Part shown: one piece after another, positions 7,729 to 15,067 of the stretch | Layout: each line of letters begins with the position of its first letter | Numbering within the stretch: the stretch's first letter is position 1 | Source of the DNA: an uncultured Oscillibacter sp. | GTDB taxonomy: Bacteria > Bacillota > Clostridia > Oscillospirales > Oscillospiraceae | Assembly (NCBI GenBank): GCA_900542115.1 | Contig: UQMC01000007.1 | Span: 1-29,661 of the forward strand | DNA length: 29,661 nt | Reading direction: 5' to 3' | Program-made: the position numbers and the translations under genes | The notes under the pieces: model-generated | What the model saw: the letters and a program-made list of their open reading frames with translations, nothing else | What the model was told of the DNA's origin: nothing | Databases searched by the model: none

Positions 7729-8965
7729 AGAGATAATCGTGGTCGGCGGCGGCGCTGCCGGTATGATGGCGGCCATTTCTGCGGCGGAAAACGGCGGCCA
7801 TGTGACGCTGCTGGAGCCGAATGAGCGCTTGGGAAAAAAACTGAACATTACCGGCAAGGGCCGTTGCAACGTGACGAACAACAGCAGCAATGAGGAGTTG
7901 CTGAACAATATTCCGAAGAACGGCAAGTTCCTCTACAGCGTGTTTTCCCGGTTTTCCAGCGCGGATACCATGGCCTTTTTTGAAAAGCTCGGCGTTCCGC
8001 TGAAAACGGAGCGGGGAAACCGCGTGTTCCCGGTCAGTGACCGGGCGTTCGACATCAGCGCGGCCTTGGAGCGGCGGCTCAAAGCGCTGCGGGTGAAGCT
8101 CGTCCGGGACCGCGCTGAGGCGCTTGAAATCGAAAACGGAGCAATTCAGGGCGTAAGGGGAGAGCGGCAATTCTATCCGGTGGCGGCAGTGGTGTTGGCC
8201 ACCGGCGGCGTCAGCTATCCCGCCACCGGCTCTACCGGGGACGGTCACCGCATGGCGGCGGAGGCCGGGCATACGGTAACGCCACTGCGAGGATCACTGG
8301 TGCCTCTGCAGGGTATTGTGGTGCCGGGTATCCCCTGTGTGCGGCTGCAGGGCTTGAGCCTGCGGAATGTGGGACTGACCGTATTTGAAAATGACAAGAA
8401 GCTGTATACGGATTTCGGAGAGCTGCTGTTCACCCATTTTGGCGTCAGCGGGCCGCTGATTCTGTCGGCCTCCGCTCATATGCGGCATTTTGATAAGAAG
8501 CGCTATCGGCTGTCCATTGACCTGAAACCGGCTTTGGAGTCTTCACAGTTGGATAAGCGGCTGCTGTCGGACTTTGCGAAATATGCCAATTCTGACTTTC
8601 AGAATGCCTTGGATGATCTGCTGCCGCAGAAGCTGATTCCGGTGGCGGTTGAGCTGTCCGGTATCCCCGGACGCCAAAAGGTACATGACGTTACAAAGGA
8701 ACAGCGGATGTCACTTTTGGAAACGTTGAAGCATTTTCCAGTGGAGATTACAGGCCCCTGCCCGGTGGCGGACGCCATCGTGACCTCCGGGGGAGTCAAA
8801 ATCGGCGAGGTTGACCCAAAGACAATGGAATCAAAGCGTGTAAAGGGATTGTTCTTTGCGGGCGAACTGCTGGATGTGGATGCGTATACCGGCGGATTTA
8901 ACTTGCAGATCGCATGGTCCACCGGCTATGTCGCCGGTTTATCCGCAGCGGACGCTGCAAAATAA
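7718..8965 (+). CDS. BaiN/HI0933 family flavoprotein (NAD(P)/FAD-dependent oxidoreductase)
   Basis: This is a soluble FAD-binding protein of the HI0933/BaiN family; BaiN was linked to bile-acid dehydroxylation in Clostridium scindens, but most family members have no proven substrate. The N-terminal dinucleotide-binding loop is GGGAAG (residues 10-15), followed by NERLGKKLNITGKGRCNVTN, a family signature. Further family blocks are TGGVSYPATGSTGDG and the C-terminal GGFNLQIAWSTGYVAG, which contacts FAD. About 415 residues, normal length. Two adjacent ATG codons (7718 and 7721) could serve as start; GGGAG at 7708-7712 fits either. Both overlap the upstream stop, implying translational coupling. 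A bile-acid role should not be assumed. Confidence 0.9.
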   Translation: MMSREIIVVGGGAAGMMAAISAAENGGHVTLLEPNERLGKKLNITGKGRCNVTNNSSNEELLNNIPKNGKFLYSVFSRFSSADTMAFFEKLGVPLKTERGNRVFPVSDRAFDISAALERRLKALRVKLVRDRAEALEIENGAIQGVRGERQFYPVAAVVLATGGVSYPATGSTGDGHRMAAEAGHTVTPLRGSLVPLQGIVVPGIPCVRLQGLSLRNVGLTVFENDKKLYTDFGELLFTHFGVSGPLILSASAHMRHFDKKRYRLSIDLKPALESSQLDKRLLSDFAKYANSDFQNALDDLLPQKLIPVAVELSGIPGRQKVHDVTKEQRMSLLETLKHFPVEITGPCPVADAIVTSGGVKIGEVDPKTMESKRVKGLFFAGELLDVDAYTGGFNLQIAWSTGYVAGLSAADAAK

Positions 8966-8980
8966 AAGGAGAGAAGTTCA

Positions 8981-9655
8981 TTGAGTATCAGTATTGCGAT
9001 TGACGGGCCCTCCGGCGCGGGGAAAAGCACACTGGCGAAAAGTGTTTCCAAGGAGCTGGATTATTTATATGTGGACACCGGAGCAATCTACCGCACCATT
9101 GGCTATGCCGCGCTTGTCAATAAGCGGGACCCGAAGGACGCTGCTGCGGTGGCGGCGATGCTGCCGGATTTAGAGATCGGGTTGTGCTATGGGGCGGACG
9201 GGCTTCAGCACATGACCTTGAACGGTAAGGATGTGACGGAGCAGATACGCCTGCCTGAAACCTCGCTGTACGCCTCGGCAGTTTCGGCCCATCCGGCGGT
9301 CCGGGCGCATTTGCTTGAAATGCAGCGGAAGCTGGCCCGGGAGAACAACGTGGTCATGGATGGCCGGGATATCGGAACCGTGGTGCTCCCGGACGCAACG
9401 GTGAAAATTTTCCTCACAGCATCACTGGAGGAGCGGGCCCGTCGGCGCTGCCGTGAGCTGGAGGAGAGAGGAACGCCTCAGTCCTTTGAAACGGTGCTGG
9501 AGGAAATGCGTCAGCGGGATTATAACGATTCTCACCGGGCTGCCGCACCGCTGCGGAAGGCGGAGGACGCAGTTTTACTGGATACAACGGAGCTGGATTT
9601 CGGGCAGAGCCGTGAGGCACTGCTCAAAATCATCCGGGAGAGGACCGCGGGATGA
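8981..9655 (+). CDS. cmk: Cytidylate kinase
   Basis: Cytidylate kinase phosphorylates CMP and dCMP to the diphosphates using ATP, a step in pyrimidine salvage and RNA-turnover recycling. The P-loop GPSGAGKST is at residues 9-17; DTGAIYR near 32 and MDGRDIGTVVLPDA near 127 are family motifs, and the LID-type arginine-rich helix (RARRRCRELEERG) follows. The length of 224 residues is typical. The start is a TTG with AAGGAGAG upstream, and the usual MxIAIDGPSGAGKST beginning supports it. It overlaps plsC by four bases (ATGA). The cmk-plsC-ispH-S1 order is conserved in many Clostridia. Confidence 0.97.
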   Translation: MSISIAIDGPSGAGKSTLAKSVSKELDYLYVDTGAIYRTIGYAALVNKRDPKDAAAVAAMLPDLEIGLCYGADGLQHMTLNGKDVTEQIRLPETSLYASAVSAHPAVRAHLLEMQRKLARENNVVMDGRDIGTVVLPDATVKIFLTASLEERARRRCRELEERGTPQSFETVLEEMRQRDYNDSHRAAAPLRKAEDAVLLDTTELDFGQSREALLKIIRERTAG

Positions 9656-10311
9656 AGAATGCCAAGGTGATTGAGCCCTTCGGGCTGTTCTTCAATCTGA
9701 TTTTTACAGTGGCCCTGCTGATCTCACGCTTGCTGCACCCTGTATCCGTGCAGGGATTGGAGTATCTTCCGCGTCACGGTGCATTGTTGGTGGCGAACCA
9801 TTCCAGTAATTGGGACCCAATTTTGCTGGCAACAGCGCTGCCAAGGGACTACCGGCTCCGGGTCATGGGGAAGGAGGAGCTGTTCCGAAATCCTATTTTA
9901 AACTGGGCCATTCGTGTTGGCGGTGCCTTTCCCGTGAAACGGGGCGGCGCGGATATTCAGGCGGTGAAAACCGCCATTCAATCCATTCGTGACGGGCAAA
10001 ATCTCCTGATTTTTCCGGAGGGAACGGTCATTCGCGGCGGCATCGGCAAGGCAGACGGGCTTCCGGCCCATGCACACAGCGGTGCGGCGGTGATCGGCGT
10101 GCGTACCGGGGCTGTGTTTGTGCCAGTGTTTATGGACGGAGAAAAAAAGCTGTTCCACCGGACGTGTATTATCATTGGGGAGCCTTATACGCCCAGTGTT
10201 ACCGGCCGCCACGGTACGGCGGAGGAAATGCAGGCGATCGCGGATGAACTGTTGCGCCGGGCCTATGCGCTGGGCGGTCAGCAGGTGGGAGGCAAGCCGT
10301 TATGCAGGTGA
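9652..10311 (+). CDS. plsC: 1-acyl-sn-glycerol-3-phosphate acyltransferase
   Basis: PlsC adds the second acyl chain to lysophosphatidic acid to give phosphatidic acid at the cytoplasmic membrane face. The acyltransferase motif HxxxxD is HSSNWD at residues 50-55, and the substrate-binding FPEGT motif is at 121-125. A hydrophobic segment at about 9-28 gives membrane association. The length of 219 residues fits the family. The ATG shares four bases with the cmk stop, and its ribosome-binding site (GGGAGAGG) lies within cmk. It overlaps the next gene by ten bases. The precise acyl donor (acyl-ACP or acyl-CoA) cannot be read from the sequence. Confidence 0.95.
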   Translation: MKNAKVIEPFGLFFNLIFTVALLISRLLHPVSVQGLEYLPRHGALLVANHSSNWDPILLATALPRDYRLRVMGKEELFRNPILNWAIRVGGAFPVKRGGADIQAVKTAIQSIRDGQNLLIFPEGTVIRGGIGKADGLPAHAHSGAAVIGVRTGAVFVPVFMDGEKKLFHRTCIIIGEPYTPSVTGRHGTAEEMQAIADELLRRAYALGGQQVGGKPLCR

Positions 10312-12251
10312 TTTTAGCGGAAAGCGCCGGTTTTTGCTATGGCGTGAAGCGCGCTGTGGAGCTGGCGCAGCGGACCGCGGCGGAGACGGGCGGCTGCTGG
10401 ATGCTGGGAGACCTGATTCACAACGCCCATGTGGTGCGTGACCTTGCGGACCGGGGCATCAAAAAGACCACGGAGCGGGAGACGCTGGGAGTCGGAGATA
10501 CGGTGGTGATTCGCTCCCACGGAGAATTAAAGAGCGTATTGGACGCATTGGAGCGGCAGGGCGTCCACTGTGTAAACGCCACCTGCCCCAACGTGATTCG
10601 GATACAGGAACTGGTATCCAAGGCCGAGCAGGAGGGGCGTCAGGTCATTATTATTGGTGAGCCCCATCACCCGGAGGTGGTGGGAGAGGCAAGCTGGTGC
10701 GCCCATCCGCTGATCTTTCAGGGGCCGGAGGAGCTGACGCAATGGCTCGAGGGCGCTGATTTTGATGTGTCCGTACCCGTGACAGTGGTGGCGCAGACAA
10801 CCTGTATTCGTGAACTTTTTGAAACTTCCTGCAAAATCCTAAAAAAACAGTGTACAAATGTGAAAATATTTGATACAATATGTTATGCTACGCGTAAGCG
10901 TCAGACCGAGGCGGCGGATATTGCCGCAAAGGTGGATGTGATGGTAGTGGTTGGCGACCGTAAAAGTGCAAATACACAGCATTTGGCAGAGATATGCCGG
11001 CAGAATTGTTCACGCGTTCTTCAAATTGAGGGGGCGGACGAGCTGTCTGCGGCAGATTTTGCGGGCTGTGCACTTGCGGGACTTACGGCCGGCGCATCCA
11101 CACCGGCGGGCATCATTAAGGAGGTAAAAACAACGATGAGCGAAGAAATCAAGGCCACGGAAGGCATGGAAGAGTCCTTTGAGGAATTACTGAATCAGTC
11201 TTTCAAAACTTTAAATACAGGAGAGAAGGTAACCGGCATTGTAACGGGCATTACTCCCACTGAGGTTCAGGTGGATGTTGGTGCCAAGCAGTATGCGTAC
11301 ATCAAGCTCAGTGAGCTGAGCGACGATCCCAATGTCAAGCCCGAGGACGTTTTGAAGGTGGGCGACGAGGTCGAGACCTATGTTGTCCGCGTCAATGATG
11401 TGGAGGGCTATGCAGAGCTGTCCAAGAAGCGTCTGGACGCCCAGAAGATTTGGGAGAATATCGAGACCGCTGTTGAGGAGAAGACCGTGCTGGAGGGCAC
11501 TGTTACGGAGGAGAACAAGGGCGGCATCGTGGTGTCTGTCAAGGGCATCCGGGTGTTTGTTCCCGCTTCTCAGAGCGGCCAGCCCCGCGGCGCCGACCTC
11601 TCTGCCATGAAGGGCCAGAAGGTTCAGCTTCGCATTACGGAGGTCAACCGTGCCCGCCGCCGCGTGGTCGGTTCTATCCGCAGCGTCACCGATGAGGCCC
11701 GCAAGGCGGCTCAGGAGGCCATCTGGAGCAGCATCGAGGTCGGTAAGCACTATACCGGCACCGTGAAGTCCATGACCAGCTACGGTGTGTTTGTGGATAT
11801 CGGCGGCGTGGACGGTATGGTCCACATCTCCGAGCTGTCTTGGAGCCGTATCAAGAACCCCGCCGAGATCTGCAAGGTTGGCGACACCATGGATGTGTAT
11901 GTCATCTCCTTTGATCCCGAGAAGCACAAGATTTCTCTGGGCGCGAAGGATCACAGCGTCGATCCCTGGCAGGTGTTCATGAATAAGTACGGCGTTGGCG
12001 ATGTGGCCGAGGTCCGTGTTGTCAAGCTGATGCCCTTCGGCGCCTTTGCCGAGGTGGTTCCCGGCGTTGACGGCCTGATTCACATTTCCCAGATTGCCGA
12101 TCACCGTATCGAGAAGCCCGAGGATGTACTCTCTGAGGGCCAGATCGTTGAGGCAAAGATCACGGCCATTGATGAGGAGAAGAAGAAAATCTCCCTGTCC
12201 ATCCGTGCTCTGCTGACTCCCGCCGCCGATGATGAGGCTGTTGAGGAGTAA
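10302..12251 (+). CDS. ispH: IspH (HMBPP reductase) fused to ribosomal protein S1-type RNA-binding domains
   Basis: The 649-residue product joins two proteins. Residues 1-278 are 4-hydroxy-3-methylbut-2-enyl diphosphate reductase, the last step of the MEP isoprenoid pathway. Its 4Fe-4S cysteines are Cys12 (GFCYGV), Cys95 (NATCPN) and Cys194 (DTICYAT); the substrate loop GEPHHPEVVG and the end block LTAGASTPAGIIKEV are present. Residues 279-649 carry four S1 OB-fold repeats, of which the third (YTGTVKSMTSYGVFVDIGGVDGMVHISELSW) and fourth are canonical, with an acidic tail. This fusion is known in Clostridia. Codon use changes sharply at the boundary: mixed in IspH, strongly biased in S1. The ATG at 10302 has GGGAGG nine bases upstream and overlaps plsC. 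A second start at the domain junction is likely (see separate entry). Confidence 0.96.
   Translation: MQVILAESAGFCYGVKRAVELAQRTAAETGGCWMLGDLIHNAHVVRDLADRGIKKTTERETLGVGDTVVIRSHGELKSVLDALERQGVHCVNATCPNVIRIQELVSKAEQEGRQVIIIGEPHHPEVVGEASWCAHPLIFQGPEELTQWLEGADFDVSVPVTVVAQTTCIRELFETSCKILKKQCTNVKIFDTICYATRKRQTEAADIAAKVDVMVVVGDRKSANTQHLAEICRQNCSRVLQIEGADELSAADFAGCALAGLTAGASTPAGIIKEVKTTMSEEIKATEGMEESFEELLNQSFKTLNTGEKVTGIVTGITPTEVQVDVGAKQYAYIKLSELSDDPNVKPEDVLKVGDEVETYVVRVNDVEGYAELSKKRLDAQKIWENIETAVEEKTVLEGTVTEENKGGIVVSVKGIRVFVPASQSGQPRGADLSAMKGQKVQLRITEVNRARRRVVGSIRSVTDEARKAAQEAIWSSIEVGKHYTGTVKSMTSYGVFVDIGGVDGMVHISELSWSRIKNPAEICKVGDTMDVYVISFDPEKHKISLGAKDHSVDPWQVFMNKYGVGDVAEVRVVKLMPFGAFAEVVPGVDGLIHISQIADHRIEKPEDVLSEGQIVEAKITAIDEEKKKISLSIRALLTPAADDEAVEE
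10851..10879 (+). promoter_or_regulatory. Candidate internal promoter inside the ispH half
   Basis: TGTACA (10851-10856) and TACAAT (10874-10879) are separated by exactly 17 bases and match the sigma-A consensus at four and five positions. They sit in a strikingly AT-rich dip of an otherwise GC-rich gene, about 255 bases before the internal ATG of the S1 half. Could be chance imposed by the coded lysine- and isoleucine-rich residues. Confidence 0.4.
11118..11138 (+). promoter_or_regulatory. Internal Shine-Dalgarno and ATG at the IspH/S1 junction
   Basis: AAGGAGGT (11118-11125), a full-length anti-Shine-Dalgarno match, lies ten bases before an in-frame ATG at 11136, codon 279. The ATG begins the S1 half exactly at the domain boundary (MSEEIKATEGMEE). 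This would allow a free 371-residue S1-like protein from the same ORF. The bases also code for the conserved IIKEV end of IspH, so part of the match could be coincidental. Confidence 0.65.
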
Positions 12252-12266
12252 TCCGATTTAAGAAAA

Positions 12267-12299
12267 GCGGCTTTCCCATATAGGGAAAGCCGCCTTTTT
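12267..12299 (+). terminator. Intrinsic terminator after ispH-S1
   Basis: A perfect 11-bp stem (12267-12277 with 12283-12293) with loop ATATA is followed by a T-run. It sits 15 bases after the stop and ends the RpiR-cmk-plsC-ispH operon. Confidence 0.93.
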
Positions 12300-12304
12300 A
12301 TGTT

Positions 12305-12343
12305 TGCCCAATATATACAAAAAACGCAGTATTGATATGGGCA
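12305..12343. repeat. Imperfect inverted repeat upstream of the CoA-transferase gene
   Basis: Arms TGCCCA(A)TAT at 12305-12314 and ATATGGGCA at 12335-12343 pair over nine bases with one bulged base; the spacer is 20 bases. It lies 38 bases before the predicted -35 of the CoA-transferase gene. It may be an operator or a random repeat. Confidence 0.3.
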
Positions 12344-12352
12344 GAGAGCACT

Positions 12353-12378
12353 CGTGAAATATTGTTATTTTTTTCACG
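12353..12378. promoter_or_regulatory. Operator-like inverted repeat abutting the -35 of the CoA-transferase gene
   Basis: CGTGAAA (12353-12359) and TTTCACG (12372-12378) form a perfect 7-bp inverted repeat with a 12-base AT-rich spacer, ending two bases before the predicted -35 box. The half-sites resemble those of the redox repressor Rex (TTGTGAA/TTCACAA), but the known Rex spacer is about four bases, so Rex binding is only a possibility. Confidence 0.4.
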
Positions 12379-12380
12379 TT

Positions 12381-12408
12381 TTGCTTGCAATATGTTTGAT
12401 GATATGAT
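12381..12408 (+). promoter_or_regulatory. Probable promoter of the CoA-transferase gene
   Basis: TTGCTT (12381-12386) and TATGAT (12403-12408) lie 16 bases apart in an AT-rich stretch between the ispH-S1 terminator and the CoA-transferase start. The -10 is one base from consensus; the -35 is weak. Transcription would start near 12415, leaving a leader of about 50 bases. Confidence 0.55.
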
Positions 12409-12467
12409 AAGATTTTAACGATGAAGTATCTTGCGAATCTATGCAGAAGAATATGGAGGTTATGACA

Positions 12468-13811
12468 ATGACTGTACAGGAAATGTATCAGCAAAAGCTG
12501 ACAACTGCCGATGAGGCGGTGAAGGTTGTCAAATCCGGTGACTGGGTGGATTATGGCTGGTGCTGTAATCAGCCGGTGGCGCTGGATAAGGCGCTGGCTG
12601 CCCGTAAGGACGAGCTGTTTGACGTAAAGATTCACGGCGGCGTGACCATGTGGATGCCCGAGGTATGCAAGGCGGATGACGCCGGTGACCACTTTACTTG
12701 GAACTCCTGGCATTGCAGCGGCATTGACCGGAAGATCATCTCGAAGGGGATGGGCTTCTTTGGCCCCATGCGTTATTCCGAACTGCCCCGCTTCTATCGT
12801 GACGGAAACGCTAAGACGGATGTTGCGATGATTCAGGTCACGCCGATGGATGCTCACGGCAACTTCAGCTTTGCCGTATCCGCTTCTCATCTGGGCGATA
12901 TGCTGGAGCACGCAAAGACCATCATTGTGGAAGTAAATAAGAATATGCCTTGGGTCTACGGCCTGACCGGCACGGAGATCAACATTCGTGACGTGGATAT
13001 GGTTGTGGAGGGCGATGATCCCGCCGTGGCCTGCATGGGTGCCTCCGGTGCTCCCACCGATGTGGATCGGAAGGTCGCCGAGATGATCGTCAACGAGATT
13101 CCCAACGGTGCCTGCCTGCAGTTGGGTATCGGCGGTATGCCGAATACGGTGGGCTCCCTCATTGCGGAATCCGATCTGAAGGATCTCGGCGTGCATACGG
13201 AGATGTATGTGGACGCATTTGTGGATATTGCGAAGGCGGGCAAGATCACCGGCCTCAACAAGCGGCTGGACCGCGGCCGTCAGGTGTATGCCTTTGCAGC
13301 CGGTACGCAGAAGCTCTATGACTACATCAAGGAGAATCCTGATGTCATGGCCGCGCCTGTGGATTACACCAATGACGTTCAGGTCATTGCACAGCTGGAT
13401 AACTTTATTTCCATCAACAACGCGGTGGATATGGACCTCTTTGGTCAGGTAAACGCCGAGTCTGCCGGCCTCAAGCATATTTCCGGCACCGGCGGCCAGC
13501 TGGACTTCGTGATGGGCGCTTATCTCTCCAAGGGCGGTAAGAGCTTCATTTGTATGTCCTCTACAGTGACCGGTAAGGACGGTACTGTCAAGAGCCGTAT
13601 CGTTCCCACACTTACTAACGGCTCCATTGTGACGGACCCCCGTTCCAGCATCCATTATATCGTTACGGAGTACGGTATGGTGAACCTGAAGGGCCTGAGC
13701 ACTTGGGAGCGCGCAGAAGCCCTGATCGGCATTGCACATCCCGACTTCAGAGAGGAACTGGTGCAGTCCGCGCAGCAGATGCACATTTGGAGACAGTCCA
13801 ATAAGCGCTGA
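12468..13811 (+). CDS. but: Butyryl-CoA:acetate CoA-transferase (But/4-hydroxybutyrate CoA-transferase family)
   Basis: A family-I CoA-transferase that moves CoA between butyryl-CoA and acetate, the last step of butyrate formation in many gut Clostridia. The 447-residue protein shows But-type blocks: [10 protein letters not shown] near residue 26, [28 protein letters not shown] and [19 protein letters not shown] at the end. The probable catalytic glutamate is Glu245 in HTEMY. Upstream in-frame ATGs exist at 12441 and 12462, but GGAGG at 12455-12459 is correctly placed (eight bases) only for 12468. Codon bias is as strong as in rpsB and tsf, suggesting high expression. It is monocistronic, between two terminators. 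It resembles the Faecalibacterium/Roseburia But protein more than the Clostridium aminobutyricum 4-hydroxybutyrate enzyme; the substrate range (for example propionate or hydroxybutyrate) remains inferred. Confidence 0.88.
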   Translation: MTVQEMYQQKLTTADEAVKVVKSGDWVDYGWCCNQPVALDKALAARKDELFDVKIHGGVTMWMPEVCKADDAGDHFTWNSWHCSGIDRKIISKGMGFFGPMRYSELPRFYRDGNAKTDVAMIQVTPMDAHGNFSFAVSASHLGDMLEHAKTIIVEVNKNMPWVYGLTGTEINIRDVDMVVEGDDPAVACMGASGAPTDVDRKVAEMIVNEIPNGACLQLGIGGMPNTVGSLIAESDLKDLGVHTEMYVDAFVDIAKAGKITGLNKRLDRGRQVYAFAAGTQKLYDYIKENPDVMAAPVDYTNDVQVIAQLDNFISINNAVDMDLFGQVNAESAGLKHISGTGGQLDFVMGAYLSKGGKSFICMSSTVTGKDGTVKSRIVPTLTNGSIVTDPRSSIHYIVTEYGMVNLKGLSTWERAEALIGIAHPDFREELVQSAQQMHIWRQSNKR

Positions 13812-13822
13812 GTTTATAAACA

Positions 13823-13857
13823 AGCCCCGCCGTTCGAAAGAAGCGGCGGGGCTGTTT
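13823..13857. terminator. Terminator between but and cotJC, probably bidirectional
   Basis: A perfect 10-bp GC-rich stem (13823-13832 with 13844-13853) with an 11-base loop is followed by a T-rich tail on the plus strand. The convergent cotJC gene ends six bases further on; on its strand the tail (TTGTTTATAAA) is less regular, so action on that side is weaker. Confidence 0.85.
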
Positions 13858-13858
13858 G

Positions 13859-14455
13859 TTATTTGTCGAAGCTGGGATTGAGATAGTAGACATTCTTTTG
13901 ATCCAAGCGGTCCTTCGCTAACTGCAGTGCTTCGCCGAAACGCTGGAAGTGCACGATCTCACGGGCACGCAGGAACTTGATGACGTCATTGACATCCGGG
14001 TCATCGGAAAGACGGAGAATGTTGTCATACGTTACGCGGGCCTTCTGTTCTGCTGCAAGGTCCTCAGTCAAATCGGCGATGGTATCGCCGGTGACCTGCA
14101 TTGTTGCGGCGGACCAGGGGTAGCCGGAGGCAAACTGCGGGAATACACCGGTGGTGTGGTCCACGAAGTACGTGTCAAACCCGGCGGTTCGGATTTGCTC
14201 CTCGGTCAGATTTCGGGTCAACTGATGGACCAATGCACCTACTATTTCCAAATGTCCCAGCTCCTCTGTGCCGATATCGGTCAGCAGACCCTTGAGCTCG
14301 GGATAGGGCATGGAGTAGCGCTGGGAAAGATAGCGCAGGGAAGCGCCCAGCTCGCCATCTGGGCCACCATACTGCGAAATGATCACAGCGGCGAGCTTGG
14401 GATTCGGTGTTGCAACCTTTACCGGGTATTGCAGCTTTTTTTCATAAACAAACAT
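13859..14455 (-). CDS. cotJC: CotJC, manganese-catalase-like spore coat protein
   Basis: A ferritin-fold protein of the manganese catalase family, the CotJC subgroup that is built into the inner spore coat. The 198 residues are typical for CotJC and shorter than full catalases (about 270). The probable dimanganese ligands are all present: Glu35 (GELGASLRYLSQR), Glu65 and His68 (EELGH), Glu136, and Glu166/His169 (REIVH). That suggests real catalase or peroxide-handling ability in the spore. The ATG at 14455 shares one base with the stop of the upstream cotJA-cotJB fusion (TGATG) and has AGGAGGG ahead of it. Expression in the mother cell under sigma-E is known for cotJ of Bacillus and inferred here. 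Confidence 0.93.
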   Translation of the reverse strand: MFVYEKKLQYPVKVATPNPKLAAVIISQYGGPDGELGASLRYLSQRYSMPYPELKGLLTDIGTEELGHLEIVGALVHQLTRNLTEEQIRTAGFDTYFVDHTTGVFPQFASGYPWSAATMQVTGDTIADLTEDLAAEQKARVTYDNILRLSDDPDVNDVIKFLRAREIVHFQRFGEALQLAKDRLDQKNVYYLNPSFDK

Positions 14456-14907
14456 CAGTCATTCCCTCCTAACTCCCAAGGCCACGGATCATTGAGCCAA
14501 GTGTAGCCTTCGGACAGCACCAGATTCTCACTGGTCAGCGGGCCATATTGGCTGATATATTTTTCGTGTCCCTCTTGGGCCAGCTTGATATAAGAGGCAT
14601 AGAGGCTCAGAGCCTCCTGATCCTGCGGATGTGTATCGAGATAGAGGTTCAGTTCTTTTACGGCAAAGTCCAGCGCCATCAGCTCGACCAGAGCCGTGTT
14701 CGGAAGCTGCGTTCTTGCTTGAAGCGCCGCCTTGAAAGGCAGGTCGAGGCCGGGGAATAGTGTTCCGGTTTTCAGAGCCTCTGTTCGATTGAAGCGTGTG
14801 GGGTTATTTCCCTGCATGGGAATATATGGGAAAGCCAGCGGCGCACAGGCGGGCAAGGCACCCTGACCCGCTTCGCAGGCGGCAGGCTTCATATCGGGTT
14901 TCTCCAT
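14455..14907 (-). CDS. CotJA-CotJB fusion spore coat protein
   Basis: This 150-residue ORF carries what are normally two separate spore-coat proteins. Residues about 20-58 are CotJA-like (APLAFPYIPMQ, then RTEALKTGTLFPGLDLPF). Residues about 72-145 are CotJB-like (LMALDFAVKELNLYLDTHPQD, YISQYGPL, and the end DPWPWE). No stop codon or start signal lies between them; a linker of about 12 residues joins them. The frame is open further upstream, but only the ATG at 14907 has a usable ribosome-binding site (GAAGGGAG, ten bases away); the ATG at 14961 has none, and residues before it are the reverse of cwlD. It is coupled to cotJC. In Bacillus, CotJA and CotJC interact and need each other for coat assembly. 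Sigma-E control is inferred; I see only a partial -10-like CATAGGAT at about 14957-14964. Confidence 0.88.
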   Translation of the reverse strand: MEKPDMKPAACEAGQGALPACAPLAFPYIPMQGNNPTRFNRTEALKTGTLFPGLDLPFKAALQARTQLPNTALVELMALDFAVKELNLYLDTHPQDQEALSLYASYIKLAQEGHEKYISQYGPLTSENLVLSEGYTWLNDPWPWELGGND

Positions 14908-14988
14908 AATGGGATGACTCCCTTCTTGAATAGGATAGTGCGCGGGATGCGCGTGTTCCATCCTATGCGGCGGTGTTTGGAAGTGCGC

Positions 14989-15017
14989 TTGCTTTCCTGA
15001 CGAAAAAACATTATAAT
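14989..15017 (+). promoter_or_regulatory. Probable promoter of cwlD
   Basis: TTGCTT (14989-14994) and a perfect TATAAT (15012-15017) are 17 bases apart in the divergent gap between the cotJ genes and cwlD. The spacing fits sigma-A. A sporulation-sigma promoter for cwlD, as in Bacillus, is not excluded. Confidence 0.65.
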
Positions 15018-15067
15018 CAACATAATGGATAAGCACCCGCACATAGCCTTGTACGAGGTGATGAGGT

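Noticed and set aside
12258..13823. 521-codon minus-strand frame across the CoA-transferase gene
   Set aside because: Antisense mirror of a confidently identified gene with strong codon bias; histidine- and leucine-rich product without family features, and it runs through the terminators at both ends.
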